NCBI RefSeq assembly: GCF_009017415.1
Contig: NC_092404.1
Span: 2,046,001-2,110,000 of the forward strand
Length of the DNA: 64,000 bases
Origin: Aspergillus flavus
Lineage: Eukaryota > Ascomycota > Eurotiomycetes > Eurotiales > Aspergillaceae
Reading direction: 5' to 3'
A model generated the notes under the pieces. The model was not told where the DNA came from. It worked only from the letters and a program-made list of their open reading frames with translations, and made no database searches. Shown here one piece after another: positions 9,877 to 22,808 of this stretch (positions within the stretch are counted from its first letter, which is position 1; each line of letters opens with the position of its first letter). Position numbers and translations under genes: made by a program.

Positions 9877-12800
9877 TTAGAACGCGTTGTCCACTACAAC
9901 AGACATCGCTTCTCCTTTCACTATCTCCCACTCCTCAACCTCCTCCCTCGCAGCAAGGGTGGCCTCGCCATTCCTCTCGACCAACACTTTACCATGACGC
10001 TCTTGGAAGAGGGTAGTGTCGATGGTCATCCTTGCCAACAGGTGATATATGTAGACGTGCTTGGTTTGTCCATATCGTCTGGCTCGTCCGATAGCTTGGG
10101 TCATCGAAGAGTCATAGTCGTACTGGGTCTGTGCAAACATAGGTGAGAGGAATATAACGTGGTTTGCACACTGAAGGTTCCTGATCTCCATTAGTACAGA
10201 CTGAGATACAAGTTGACAGTCAACTCACAATCCAGCGGCCATCTCGCTTCCCAAGTTCAAAATCAAAACTTTGTTCTCACCAAAGCCACCAGCTTCCTGA
10301 AAATGTTGGACCTTCTGTGCTGCCCTGCGGTCAGTTGCTATGATTGCAATGTACTTGATCTTTGCCAGCTCTAAGGCTTTGGATGCGACGTCTATAAGCT
10401 CCGGGAACTGTATGAAGAGGAGGATCCGATCGCCTGTGGGCACTGCCTGGATGATTTCAATCATCTTATCCAGTTTGCTGCCGCCATATTTGGCACTTCT
10501 GTCCCTTTCATCGCACTTAAGAGTAGATGCGTCCATGACATTGAATTTCTTTCCTGAGCCTCGGCAGCCTTCAACATTGCATTCTTCTTTTTGAACTGTC
10601 TTCATGGCACATTGTGAGCACAAGGCATGACCGCATGAGCCCAATATGTTGATGTGATTTGCTGCTTCTGGAGTTGTATGACAGGAGCTGCACTCAGCAA
10701 TCTCTGACCCTGTCTGAACAAGGTGTACGGCCTTTAGGAACCTGAGCGCTCTTTCCCGGGCAACCCATTCGAGGATCAGCTTTCGAAGACCACTCGTGAC
10801 TGTTCGCAGCATGAGCTTGAACTCGCTGATGCGAGTTGGCTTGACTGGAAGCTCTCCTGCTTTCTCTTTCTTTCCACCTTGTTTACCACTCTTTGTACCC
10901 TTTACACCACGCTTTGTGGCTTGTACACTAGCCTGTTCGCCATTTTTTGTTAGCTTCAAGTTCCCATTCAAAGCTGGTGGAGTACCGCGAGAGCTTACCT
11001 CTTCACTGGCATCAACATTGTCCTCTTTCACCTCAGTCTCATCCCGCATTTCTGTATCGAATGAGTCCTCAGCTACTTGTGCTGGATCAGAAAAGAATAG
11101 CTTCCAGTCATCTGCCTGTGAAGTGAGTATTGCACTCTTAACGAGTGGATATATCTTTTCCGTCACAGCCTTGTCACCAAAATCGTGCGCCTTGATGCTC
11201 TCAATGAACTCGTGGAACTTTTCATGTCTTATGTCACAAGCACAGTATACCCACGCAGCTTGCTTGGTCTTCTCCATGAGTTCTTCCTTGAGGCCCTCGA
11301 GCTGTTTCAATCGAGTCTCAATCAGCGAGCTGCAGGTGAGCTCTTCAGGTACACCATTGTGCCAGCGACCCTGCAAAGCGAGAGATGAACATCGTTTGAG
11401 AAGGGCTTCTTCGCTTGTTTTGCTGCTCCCAATCACTTCATCCAGTCTATCTTCCCGATCACCCCTGATACCTTTTCTGCCACCTCGGCGACGAAAACGG
11501 TTGTATGTCATCAACTGCTTGCACAACTCAAGATATATAACTGTTTCGGCAGGTGATTGCTGAATGAGAACTATGTGTTCTGATGACGGAATCTCATCAA
11601 TCTCTGCGACATTTTTGCGAGTGAACTCGTCCAAGAATCTTTGTGCAACATCGTGTCGTCGACGATGCCATTCCTCACTTCGAGGGGCCCGCAGCGCCTG
11701 GAAAGATTCTGCTTCTGATCGCTGCTTGCGGATCATCTTGAGTCGTGCGTTTTGTGACTTAATGTCGTCATCGTCGATACCGAGATGGATGCCCAAGAAG
11801 GGCGCAATTGTATTAACATCAGCAAAGTCGTTCAGCGGCGGTGTGCCGGATAGGACCCATTTCGAACGAGCCTGAAGCTTGAGAAGAGGCACCAGTCGTT
11901 CGGGGTTTGCAAAAGTGAACTCATCAATAACAAGTCGATTGAATGAGAATGCATGGAGGAGAGGAAGCTTTACTGTCGTCCAAGTTTGTTGAGCGGTGTT
12001 ATTTATGCCGAACTCCTTTCTGTCGTCCCAAACTTTGGACGTCTTAACGGGTGCACGCTTGCGCTTCACACCTTGACCCATTTTACCAGAGCCTTGTGCT
12101 TTCCCAGAGCGTGATGCCGTCGGGGCTTCCTCATCCTCGCTATCTTCTGACCCACTCTCGTCATCCTTCTCCTTTTCTGAGGTCGTGGGTGCGGTTGTCC
12201 TAGGTTGGAGTTTGAGGAGCTTGTCAACTCTCGCCCGAATTACTTCGGGATCCTCTTCTTCGCTAGATTCCGACAGCTCATCCTCACTTGATGAATCGAC
12301 ATGTTGAGCCCCCGCTTCGATGCCAGGATCCTGACCTTGGTGAACGTCTGAATACTGGTTTCCCCTAAGCCGCTTTGACGGGATATATATGGAATTAGCT
12401 TCGTTGTCCTTGACTTCCTGGCGTCTGGCCTGAATCGACTCAAGTACTGTCCTCGGGCCTTGGTCTACCAGGAGCTGGACATGTTCCATCATCACCGCAT
12501 GCGCTTTAACAAACCAATCGTCGAAATTGCGACCTGCCTTTGGCGGGACTCGCGGCATGCCGGTGAACTGTTGCAGCTTCTCATAATGATTCTGGCTGTT
12601 AAAAACAGCCCAAGAAGCCAAAACAATATCTGCCTGCTGAATATCTCGATCCATCTTTCTTCCCAATGCCGCTAGTCCGTCGATCACCAACACACGATAT
12701 GTGTTTTTGAGGAACTTCGTGATCTCGGACTGCCATTGCTTGATCATGATCTTAGGCACGACGATGAGAGTGGCATTTGTGGGGATGAAGCCATCGATAG

Positions 12801-15800
12801 ATTCTGGCTCGGTCTGCTGACTGTACTGAGTATCGATCAATCCGAGAGTGATAGCTGTTTTTCCATATCCAACGTCGTCCGCTAGGACACCGCCGCGGAC
12901 GGTTTTCTCCATGCATACTTTGCCCTCTGCGCGCCACATAAGCATAGGAAGAAGGGCTTCCTCCACCTCTTCTTCAATGAAAGGTTCAATATCAAGGCTT
13001 TCACGGTGGATCATCCACGAGAGGGAGCGCAGCTGCTCAGGCCGCAGATCGAGTTTGAAGTTAGGCGGTTGAGCGCTTTGAGCATTATTTCTGTTGCTGA
13101 CGAGACTGAAATCGGGGAACACGAGATTTCTCGAATCATAAGAATTGGGCACGACACGCCAGAAGAAAGAAGCATTATCAGAGACATTCGTGTCCAAGAG
13201 CCTCTCATAGGCTTGATGCAGTAGCATTTGAACGTTGAGCGTGACACGCATGTGTCCATTATCCTCTTCGTCGACACGACGGAATACTAAAAAGGGTGGA
13301 GGCCTGAGCTTGACCTGCCGTTCGTACAGAGCTGCATCGTGTGGATCCTCGTATGCCTTGATCTGTCCTCGAGTGTTGCGACCCCATATGATCCGGGGCT
13401 TTGCTGGTACACACACTCCACACACAGGGCTATTCGATTTGCTCGAAGATTTGCCGTCGTTGACTGAGATCCAATCCTGAAATGCGGAAAAACCGACTGC
13501 CTTTTGAAATAACCAAGAAATATCTCCAAGAAGAGCGGGAGCTTCCACGGGATTAGCCACTTCCCATGGCCCCTTTTTCCAGAAAGAATCTATAGCGGTG
13601 GCTTCTGCTTCAAAAGAGAGAAGAGTGATATTTGCACTACGACAGTCCCGATTACTGATCGCCATTGACGTGAGCGGCTTCAAATTGGAGCAGATGATGG
13701 GGGAATTCGGAATATAGGAGGCCAACGTGACCGCTTGCAGCTTGATGGATTTACGATAGTACACGTTGGCATACTCCGGCTCCGAACCCAGACTTGAGGA
13801 CCGCCACTTGTGAGAAACTTCCGCGATAGTGGAACGTGATGCATAGCCAAGAGTCCGTTCGTGTTCCAAAGAAAAGACAAATGAGTCGTACATTGGCTCA
13901 TCGAGCTTTGAGGGATCCAAAAAGAAGTATATTGCGGGAGAATTTCCAACCGGGGGTTTCTTATGCAAGCAGCCACTCGCTGTTCCGCAGTGAGGGAGAA
14001 GATCATATGTCCCTCGGACGTCTACTCCAAGAGCTTTGATATCATCATCAGAGCCATCAACCGTGATTTGTGTCCATACTTTGGATTCAGGGAAGCCTTT
14101 AACTTGAATACCGCATTTTGCTTCGAAAGATTCGATGCGATGATCACTTCCTGAGAACATGAGCGCACACTTTGAACTGATAGGGGAGAGAATCTCCCAT
14201 TCGCCTTCCAAAAGGGAATTGGGATAGGGAGTCATGAGTGCAATTGGTTTCGAGAAGATTTCGCGAATGAGACAGACGACAGGTTCATCCTCTGAGGGCT
14301 TTGCATGGAGCGACCAACACGACCAAAAATCACTGACAACAAGACTTAAAACTCCATACTTGCCCTCATAGGTGACCGTCCACACTGAACTCCTTTTGAT
14401 GTCGACAAAGCGGAACTCGTCGCTCATTAACAGAGCTACAGCGCCTAAGAATTTCTTCCAGACGCTAGGGGAACAATCGATCGATATGCCCGTCTTAAAG
14501 ACATCATAATGCTCTTGCAATATACCGGATATGACCAGTCGAGCAGGAAGAGAGCTTCTGAGTCGGCTCATGAAATCTAAAGGCTGGGTACGCACCAGTT
14601 CAGAAGCACGTTGATAATCATGAGTCGGGTTACCGACACAGTCTGAGCAAGCGGTATGATCACAAAGTTTACATCGAAGGATATCCCGCTTCATGGCGGT
14701 TTGGCGTTCACATACGCAATATCTCGCGCTACTCGCGGCCTGAGCTTGGATATCAGAAATGGTTACATCAGTCGCTTCGTCGACATTAATACTGCCTGAA
14801 ACGAGCTCGTGATCGTGACACAGCTCAAACCGTTTGTGCCTCGGGACTTCTTTCTTCGGACGAGGCTGCTGACTACCTTTATCGAGTACTTTGTGGCCCA
14901 CAATAAGGGCAGAGAGAATAGCAGCGCCTACGACCGTCGAACTCATCGCATTTCCAGCGAGCTGTTGAAGTTCAGCCTGAGTTTCGCGGGCAAGTATCAG
15001 TCTATCCAGCGGTAATCCCTGAAGAGAAAGGGACTCGAGTCCACAGAGAGGGCCACCTCTGATGGTCAAATATGGGATGCCGGAGGGAGTGATACAGCCC
15101 ACTATGCCGTACGCACGGGTGTCGACCTCTCGATCGATACCCTGAGAAAGCTCTATGCACCGCCTGGAAAGACTGTTAGCCGAATGATACCTTTTCCCCC
15201 GCCGTGGGAGGGTGGGCAGGAGGCGGGGGAGAAAGGAAGAGAAAGATTGAACTGTTGGAGTAGAAAGGAGGGTTAGAAGAGTGCTTACTCTTTGTGGTTC
15301 ATGTCATACCCTTCCACGAGCTTGCGAAGGAAATTGGCGTCAAGTGTATCCCAGACTCGCTCTGGCATACTTCGGAGCCAAGGCTGCCAGGTGAAATCCG
15401 GCATCTGAGAAGATCCGTCCTCCTGCGAGCGAGTGAACGGGCGACGGTGTCCCAGGCCCATGTTCATGCGGTAGTTCTGATGCCTGACCTGGTACCGCTC
15501 CCAATTGTAGACTGTATGCGACGCTATCCGCGCCGTCATATCGTTCTCTATCTGCTCCAGTCTACGATCATCAGGGTCCATCAGGAACATACCGGCCGGT
15601 GAGCTCGCAGGGCGTTTGAACTGAGACAGGATCTTGACCCAGTCAGCTATGGCCGTTTCCTCCAGACCGTGTTCTCGCATCCGCTGTCTGTCAACGCAGA
15701 GCATGTACCCTCTCTCGCGGGTTTGTGGGAGGTAGTATGCTTTGGTGTCTACCTCTGCATGGCACGCGAAGTAGTCGATGCCGCCCCATGCCTCGGCGAT

Positions 15801-16840
15801 TTTTCCCCATGGGGCCATCCGTACATTTTCCAGTACAACTATTCGCGGCCTGTACCTCTTTGCGTAGCCGAGGATCCCCCAGAATGTTCCCCCGGATTCT
15901 CCGCTGTCGTCGAGGGTCTTGCGCTTGTTGTTCAGTGAAGAGAAGTCAACGCAAGAGAATCCGGCAATTAACATGTCTGGGTTCCTGGGAACCTTCTCCA
16001 GAGAGCCATAAGCGGTTTGACTTTTCGGTGACAGTTAGCGGAGATCTTGTCAAGTACGGCGTCTCGGACTAAGGGGGTGAGGCTAATGCAAGAAGAGCCA
16101 AAGCAGCAAAAAATTGAAAACAAAAGAAAATCCGACAAAAGGAGCATAAAACAGAAATACAACCAGAGGGAAGGGAGGGCAGCACAAAAAAAGGGGGAAA
16201 AAAAGAAGAAAATCGAGCGAAAGAAGAAAATCGAGCGAACTTACGCAACACGGTCCTTCAGTTGAGTAACATCACGAAAGAGCAGACGCGGATGAAAGTT
16301 ATTATCGATATAGCGCTGCTTATAAGGCACAATCTCTGCGCTGAAAAGATGACGAAACTTGAAGTCTCGATTGAAGTGCTTCCTCAGATCTATCGAAAAC
16401 ATGTCGGTCAGACCAGCCTCACCACTATTGAAGAAGACAAGAATAAGGGAACACTCACTGTCCTGCACCAGCTCCAAGGCCAACAACGGACTCTCAGTCC
16501 CCGAGCAGGCAGTTACGATCCTCAAAGGCTTTAATCCAATATGCTGAAGAAACTCTCCAAGGTTAAGCTCCAGTGCTTGAGCAGTGATGGAACGATAGAT
16601 GTCGCTCAGTTTATGAAGAGGAGGGAGATTCAGAGCCAGCTGCGTGCTGAGCCGTCTTTTGCCAAAATGAGGTTCCGATCTAATGACCTCTGGCAGCTCA
16701 GGGTCCATGCCAACAGTCTGATTCTCGATAATAGGAGTGGAGCTTGAACTAGCTTGTCCAGCGTCGGTGGGTTGGGTGCGTCTACGCTTGGTTGTGCGTA
16801 CGGAGGGGGTAGAGGAGGCGGGTCTCTTGCCACGAGCCAT
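9877..16840 (-). CDS. DNMT5: DNMT5-type ATP-dependent DNA (cytosine-5) methyltransferase: MTase + RING + SNF2 ATPase
   Basis: Spliced CDS complement(join(9877..10180, 10229..15163, 15289..16020, 16245..16840)), 2188 residues; all junctions keep frame. Domains in order: a basic N-terminus with a likely nuclear signal (KRRR near 20); a C5-methyltransferase with motif I TACSGTESPLLALE (110-123), catalytic motif FSCVDFS (Cys 222), ENV (263-265), QTRERGY (298-304) and motif X QQLAGNAMSSTVVG (about 509-522); a Cys-rich zinc-binding segment (592-618); a SNF2 ATPase with LADDVGYGKTA (near 1200) and IDEFTFANP (near 1522); a RING-type C-x2-C...C-x-H-x2-C (near 1935-1975); and helicase motif VI QAIGRARRYGQTK in the last exon. 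The Cryptococcus protein of this architecture maintains CG methylation using ATP. Activity here is inferred. An in-frame ATG 63 nt upstream (16903) could add 21 residues. Confidence 0.95.
16202..16239. repeat. 18-bp direct tandem repeat in a DNMT5 intron
   Basis: Two full copies of AAGAAGAAAATCGAGCGA plus flanking bases, inside the 224-nt first intron of the DNMT5 gene (16021-16244), close to its splice donor. The surrounding intron is almost pure purine on the plus strand (polypyrimidine in the transcript). Confidence 0.85.
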
Positions 16841-18128
16841 TTCGAATGTATGTAAAAAGAAGAAGCTTCTGAAAGAAGAGATAAAATGATCCTGCTGATC
16901 CAAAGATATTTCTCTCTAAGAACAAGCTGTATGAGCCAGGATGTATCCAAATGAGTGCTGTAGGGCACGATTCTGTCAAGTGGATGAGGATGGTGAGTGT
17001 GCTTGGGAGATGTAGACATAGGAGGGATAAACAAAAATGTGGACGTGTGTCACTGGGCCCTAAGAGATATAATGAAAATTTCACTTGCTACAGGGGTAAT
17101 CGCATCGTTCACAGTGAAATTGCCTCGTTGCCTACATGGCCTGCTATTTGCTGTGTCGTGTTTCATGTCTTGTAGTGAATGGAATCACATATCCCAAAGG
17201 GGGGGATATCTGCCCCGACAATGCTACTCCCGTTGGGATCCTACAAGAGAAGCAATGTGTGAAGATCATAGGCTTGATTTCTTCTTTGTGGAAGTGCTAC
17301 ATCTACACAGTAACTAGGTGGCAACCAAAGAGAGGTATTCAACACATTCTCACACCCAAAGAAAACACCAATCAAGCAACTAATACTCACAATAAAGAGG
17401 TCTCTGGGACAAAAGCTTTTGTTCTTGTAGTATCTACCAGCACTTAGTACCTGTCTGGACTTTGATACAACAGATCGTGATATCTTATAATTCTGCCCCT
17501 TATCAAGGAGCAAATACTCGACTGTCGAGGATCAACAATTCAACAGAATAAATAAGATAATTGATAGTGAGACTTATAGAATAATAGCCTTAGTAAGCTA
17601 TTAAGGTACTTCCTAATCGTCTATATCTGCCATCTTATGAGTCGACTTGTATCATTTGAGGTTTCAAGGCGGGTTGAAGAAGTTGGGGGACGTTAAATCT
17701 ATATGTATGCTAAAAGCTTATCCCGGTTGTGTACCTTGTGAGGCTTGGGTGAGGGCATACGTGAGGGTTTAACGAAATATCTTCGAGTACGTAGAAGTAG
17801 CTTTGCAATGTTGCGAGATATTTTAATATGATTACCTGGCTTTGGGGTCGATTAGCAGACTACGGAAATCAAAGGTTGGCTGTGTGTCTATTCTCCGAAG
17901 ATCACTAGAGTTGACTTCAAGAGTCATGTCGTCAATAATATGATAAGGTTCATCTATGGAACAGCTATGAAGCGCAAATTTAAGCCAAGTGATAATAAGG
18001 AAGAGAGGATGATGGATGATTACAGCAGAACTTAAATTGAGCGTAATGATTCTCTTGATGGAATTAACCTCCAGGGTTGTTCAAGCACTCTATGGAAAGT
18101 CTATTCTTGCAGTATCTGGATCACTAAT
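16841..18128. other. Intergenic region between DNMT5 and PAL
   Basis: 1.29 kb holding the DNMT5 promoter and the 3' flank of the ammonia-lyase gene. Only short ORFs without recognisable motifs on either strand. Confidence 0.4.
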
Positions 18129-20413
18129 TCAAAGTCGGGACATCCTTAGACTCCTTATCTTTGTCAAAGAGTCATCAGCACTGGAGCTCTTTGAAGCAAG
18201 GGATTCCATGAAAGGACCCATTAACCTGCCGTCACGAATGGCCTCATAGATAATTGATATCCAAGAACCAATGGTCTTTTTCGAGCGACCATTCAAGGTT
18301 TCATTATTAACTGTCGGGTGCTCCACGAAGCCCAAGTGGAAGGGAACATTGAGTTCTTGGCGAACGGTGCGGTAGAGAATCTTAGCACCAGCGCCCAGGA
18401 ACTCCTCGGTGTTTTGTTGGTTAAAGAATATGTCTGCCGTGTTTTGATATGTTTTGTTGAGAAGGTCAGCGGCTTGGGTTTCCCATCGATTCAGATCCGA
18501 AAGACCTGGACCGCGCTTCTCTTTCAGAGTATCTAGCAGCGTAGGAATAGCGTTTTTTACGGCTACTTGCACTCGTTCAGGTATGCCTTGGCGGGTTGTT
18601 GTCGACCAGCTTTTTGAGATGTTTTCCCAGAGTGATTCGGTCAGAGTTTCAAGCTCTTTGTCTGATAGGTATGAGGAGAAATGATCGGAGGTAAGCAGAT
18701 GGAGTTGGGGCTTGATGTTATCGAGGTAGGTCAAATGCAGTACTCGGAGATCCAAGGCCTGGCATCCAATGTATAGACTACAAGCGCACATGAGCGACAC
18801 TATCTCGACTGCCTGCATGGTGTACCGACTGGATACAAAAGCCATAGAGTTGATTGATTGGTTGCGCATTTCCGCTGCTTGTACGTGCGAGCTTACCGGG
18901 TTGGCAAGGTAAGCCAACTCTGCCATGTATGAAGCCATGCTAATATCGACGCCTTTCATAGTGAAGGAGAGGCTTGGGTCATCGGCGACAAGATTGGTAG
19001 GGAGGCCGTTGTTAAGGCTTGGGTCGACCAGTTCAGTAGACTGAGAGAAGAGGAGCCTGCCAAGCATCTGAAGGCATGATCTTGTCTTCTCCATTGCAGA
19101 AGTAACGGAAACCGCTTGGAAATTACCGCCATGGAGAATATCGCCGGTCTCGGGATCTATCAGTGGGTTATCTGTTGTTGAGTTAAGTTCAACGGTGACT
19201 TGCTTATGTGCGAGCAGGAGGTCTTCCAGCTGTGGTCCGATCCACTGAGGCACACATCGAAGTGCATATCTATCCTGCATCAAGCCTTGGCGAGTATGAG
19301 TCTTCACACTTTGAATACCCTGGGCAAGACGAGATCCCTGGAGAAATGAAAGAATATTCCTGGAACATTCCATTTGGCCGTCATGAGGCCGAATGGCAGA
19401 GATGAAGGGGTGAAAGCTCTCAGCATTACCCATGAGTGCTTCTAGAGCCACAGCCGAGATCGCCTGCACCAGCACGACCAATTGATGAGCCTCGTACATA
19501 ACGAGACTGGACAGTGCTGCAGAGAATGAAGTGCCGTTAACTAGGCCTAATCCCTCCTTAGGACCTAGCACTTGAGGTTCCATGCCGGCAGACAAAAGTG
19601 CATCTCTAGAAGATATTATCTGAGATCTATGAGATTTCTGTACATGAACATATACATCGGGATTGCCTTCAATGGCGCCTGCAATGTAAGAAAGTGGAAT
19701 GAGATCTCCAGAAGCGGAGATAGAGCCTCGTAAAGGAACAACTGGTGTGATGTGACTCTCCAAGAGCTGCAAGATAGACTTTATCACTGAAAGCGTAACC
19801 GCAGAGTGGCCGCGGGCGTTCGAATTGCACCGAACCAACATGGCTGCTCGCACCCAGGGAACGGGCACAGCATGTGAATCCAGGCGAATTTGTCGCTCGA
19901 GGTCCACATTGGTATCCTTATCTGAGGCGACTAGCACACCTGCTTGTAGAAGCTGGGAGAGTCCGGATTGCAGCGCTACCACTCGATCCGTTCGAGAATC
20001 CGCACTGCCGCCAAAGCCAGTATTAACACCTTCGAAGAATATTAGCACACCGAGTTACAAAGCAATCTGACTCAAGAGGGGAGCTAACCGTAGACGTGGT
20101 ATCCCTTATCCAGATGGTCTCTCAGCACCTGCACGCTTGCTTCAATCTTTTCAAGGACAGCAGGATCTGTGGTGATCTTAGGTATACAGCCATAACTGTT
20201 CAGTGTCAGAATCAGCCAAAAAGGGGTTGTCTTGTAAATTAGAAGGTTAACTACTTACTATGCTACTGCTACTATAGCAGAGATGTCAAGAGTAGCTCCG
20301 TCAACATCAAGTGTACCCTCTCTTTGCAAATTCTGTAGGCGTTGACGTGCCTGATATGCAGTCTGTATGTGGGTCTGGAAGTCACTCAGGTTTCCCATAT
20401 TCAACAAGTCCAT
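18129..20413 (-). CDS. PAL: Phenylalanine ammonia-lyase (MIO-dependent aromatic amino acid lyase)
   Basis: Spliced CDS complement(join(18129..20029, 20089..20195, 20259..20413)), 720 residues, the usual size of fungal PAL. It removes ammonia from phenylalanine to give trans-cinnamate. The Ala-Ser-Gly triplet that cyclises to the MIO electrophile is at about residues 193-195 in GSISASGDLIPLSYIAG. Upstream, YGVNTGFGGSADSRT is restored across the 59-nt second intron (20030-20088). NSTTDNPL and the Q-x-x-E segment of the active site follow. The N-terminus shows DISAIVAVAYYGC, which spans the first intron (20196-20258). Histidine or tyrosine ammonia-lyase shares this fold, so substrate is inferred from length and overall similarity. 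No phenylpropanoid-pathway neighbour is present. Confidence 0.92.
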
Positions 20414-21546
20414 TGTTTCTCAGGAATAAAGTTTTCTTTGTTTTCTGTGGAAACTCCAACCTAAGGCCCAGGTGGGCTTTAAGTAGTTGTTTGTCACAGT
20501 ATTTCGCCGGGAGTGCAATCCGATGTAACGCAGCCACTAACCATGGAAGACGGTCTCAGAGCGTGCTAATGACACGGGTCGATCGTGAGCTAAGGTGAGA
20601 CTATTTCCTTGTCGCATCGGATCGACCTAAATCCTTGGGTGCGGTTCCGCTAGATTGTGCAGTCGATAGCTGAAACAATAGAACTATCTCTAGAGCCTGG
20701 TTGGTCCTTCCTTCTAGTCTTGGCTTACCACTAGTAGTAGCTTGCGCATTCACTAGCTGCATAAGAGCTATTGAGGCATTTGATACGCTCTTTTTGTTGG
20801 AATGCTTCGCCAACTGGAACGGTCAATGGGAGGGTATGCGAGCCAGGCTAAGATAGGGTTCAGGGGGGGTGTCGATCTTCGTGCGCTAGGATCCCTGGCT
20901 GAACCAGACGTGTCTCACGGAGGAGATAGACTTCCAGACATGGCCATAGCGTAATCCTGCAGAATGAGGCAGAAGTGAAGAAATCTGGATATTTCCGAAG
21001 TGAAAAACCACTCACTGGGGAAAGTCGGTCAGCAGTGCAGGAAACAGTTTAGGGAAAACGAAGGGTTTCCCATTTTCGGACGAAGTTGCATTGAACTTGA
21101 ACCCGTTTTACCACCTTGTGAGACTTGGTTCTCTTTTCATTCATTTTTCATTTTTTCATTTTTTAATTCTCAGTCCGGATAATGATCGGCAAATACATCC
21201 AGTGTCATTTGTTCTCTTGACATAAATTAATTTAAATGAAATTTACGTGGATTAATTTACGTGGTGGCGTGAAAGGGGAGTGATAAAAGAACCAACAAAA
21301 AAAGAAAACAATCAAGATATGGGATATCTACTACTATCAATAGCCTGTACTAAAACTAAGTATACATTCCTGTGTCAAATCACATGAACCATCTTGCGCC
21401 ATCCCATTTGTCATTGGAACATAAGAAGAGGCAAAAAAAGACAAAAGAGGAAAGAGTAAAATCTTGAAGTATTGAAGTTGCAAAAGTACCAAAATCAAAT
21501 CACGTAAGTCAGTTGATCTAGATCAATCTTCAATCTCGCTATGTCA
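20414..21546. other. Intergenic region with T-rich repeats
   Basis: 1.13 kb: promoter of the PAL gene and 3' flank of the CstF-64 gene. A short CATTTTT-type iteration is at about 21139-21166. No gene is supported. Confidence 0.4.
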
Positions 21547-22453
21547 TCACCGCATGGCACCTTGCATTAATTGCTGTCGTAGAAGCATGATTTGGCTCCG
21601 CTCCATCGGAGGTAGTGCATCAATAGCCGACTGTGGCATACTGAGCACTTGTTGCAAGAGTTCGTCTTGCCCGGGCATTTGCTGCTGGGGCTGAGGTGGA
21701 GTGGAGACCGGACCGGGTACGGCTGAGAATGGCTGAAAAGGCTGCGCTGCCGGAGGAGCGGCTGCTGCCGATTGGGACTGGGCGGCCTGTTCCACCACTG
21801 TGCCTAACGTGCTGTAGTCGACAAGGTTCATCAGGAGCAGAGCCTGGAATATAGCGTATGCAAGCTGAGGCGCTTGTCGTAAAAGTTCCGTAGCGCGTGC
21901 CGGATCAGCCATGACTAATGACTTCATCTGAGAGAGTACATCGAGGAGTTGATTCGGAGGGAGAGAGGAGAGTGTTTGGGAGATTGCGTTCGGGCAGTCT
22001 AGGTGCGGAGGGAGATCCACGCCTGGGGGGAGAGGCGGTAGAGGCGCGGATGACTGCTGTGCACCCATCTGTCCATCTTGTCCGGGCACTTGAGTCGTCT
22101 GCGAATAATCTGGGGGTATCGAATCCTTCTCGTTGTTATGAGGCCAGTCCACACGGATCTTCCGTCCCATGACCTCATAGTCATTCAAGTTGCGAACTGC
22201 GGAGGCGGCTGCATCGGCATCGGCGAAGTCGGCAAACCCATATCCTTTAGGCTTTCCTGTCTCTGGGTTCATCATCAAGCGGAATTTGGTTACTGTGCCC
22301 GCAGAGCTAAGAATGTCCTTCACTTGCTCCTCCGTGAGATCTGAGATTGGGCGTTAGCGTCAGTTGAATATGAAGGTTTGCCACATGGAAGCACTTACTG
22401 TATGGGATATTCCCCAAAAAGACACTCTTTCCGGCTCTTTCTGGAGGCGCCAT
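21547..22453 (-). CDS. RNA15: Cleavage stimulation factor 64-kDa subunit homologue (Rna15/CSTF2)
   Basis: Spliced CDS complement(join(21547..22340, 22399..22453)), 282 residues; the 58-nt intron splits the first RRM strand. It acts in mRNA 3'-end cleavage and polyadenylation by binding the U/GU-rich element. An RRM fills residues 8-90 (RNP2 SVFLGNIPY, RNP1 KGYGFADF). A CSTF2 hinge follows at about 140-195 (LPPNQLLDVLSQMKSL through AYAIFQALLLMNLV), and the C-terminal CSTF domain ends the protein (SAIDALPPMERSQIMLLRQQLM). A Pro/Gln/Ala linker separates hinge and C-terminus. It is shorter than animal CSTF2, as usual in fungi. It is divergent from prohibitin-2. Confidence 0.93.
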
Positions 22454-22808
22454 CTTTGCTGGAGTTATAGACAATCTGCAGGCTCTTTCAAACGATGGGG
22501 GGAATGAAACGTGAAGACGCAGTGCGCGAATGGTCCAACGGGATTTGGCAGGAGGCGATGTTTCCACACACTTTCAGTTCAAGTGTGAGGAATAACTTGT
22601 ATTATCAAAAGAATTCGTAGTCTACTCTTGAACCTCAGTAGACAATTTTCTGTAAATGGAGTGAGTTGACGGGCAGCTTTACTGGAAGCTTGAGCTTTAC
22701 TTGAAGGCGGTGACCCAAACGGACGATTTGCCGGAACATCGAAAGAACCTCAACGCCGGCTCCGTCACATCGTCATCTCTCATATTATTTTACTCGCAAA
22801 CCACCATC
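22454..22808. promoter_or_regulatory. Shared divergent promoter region, CstF-64 / prohibitin-2
   Basis: 355 nt between two start codons facing away from each other. It must hold both promoters and 5' UTRs. I see no clear TATA box or recognisable factor site. Confidence 0.45.

Noticed and set aside
10796..11563. 255-codon ORF on the plus strand inside DNMT5
   Set aside because: Ser-rich mirror of the charged linker in the methyltransferase-helicase gene; no start context or motif.
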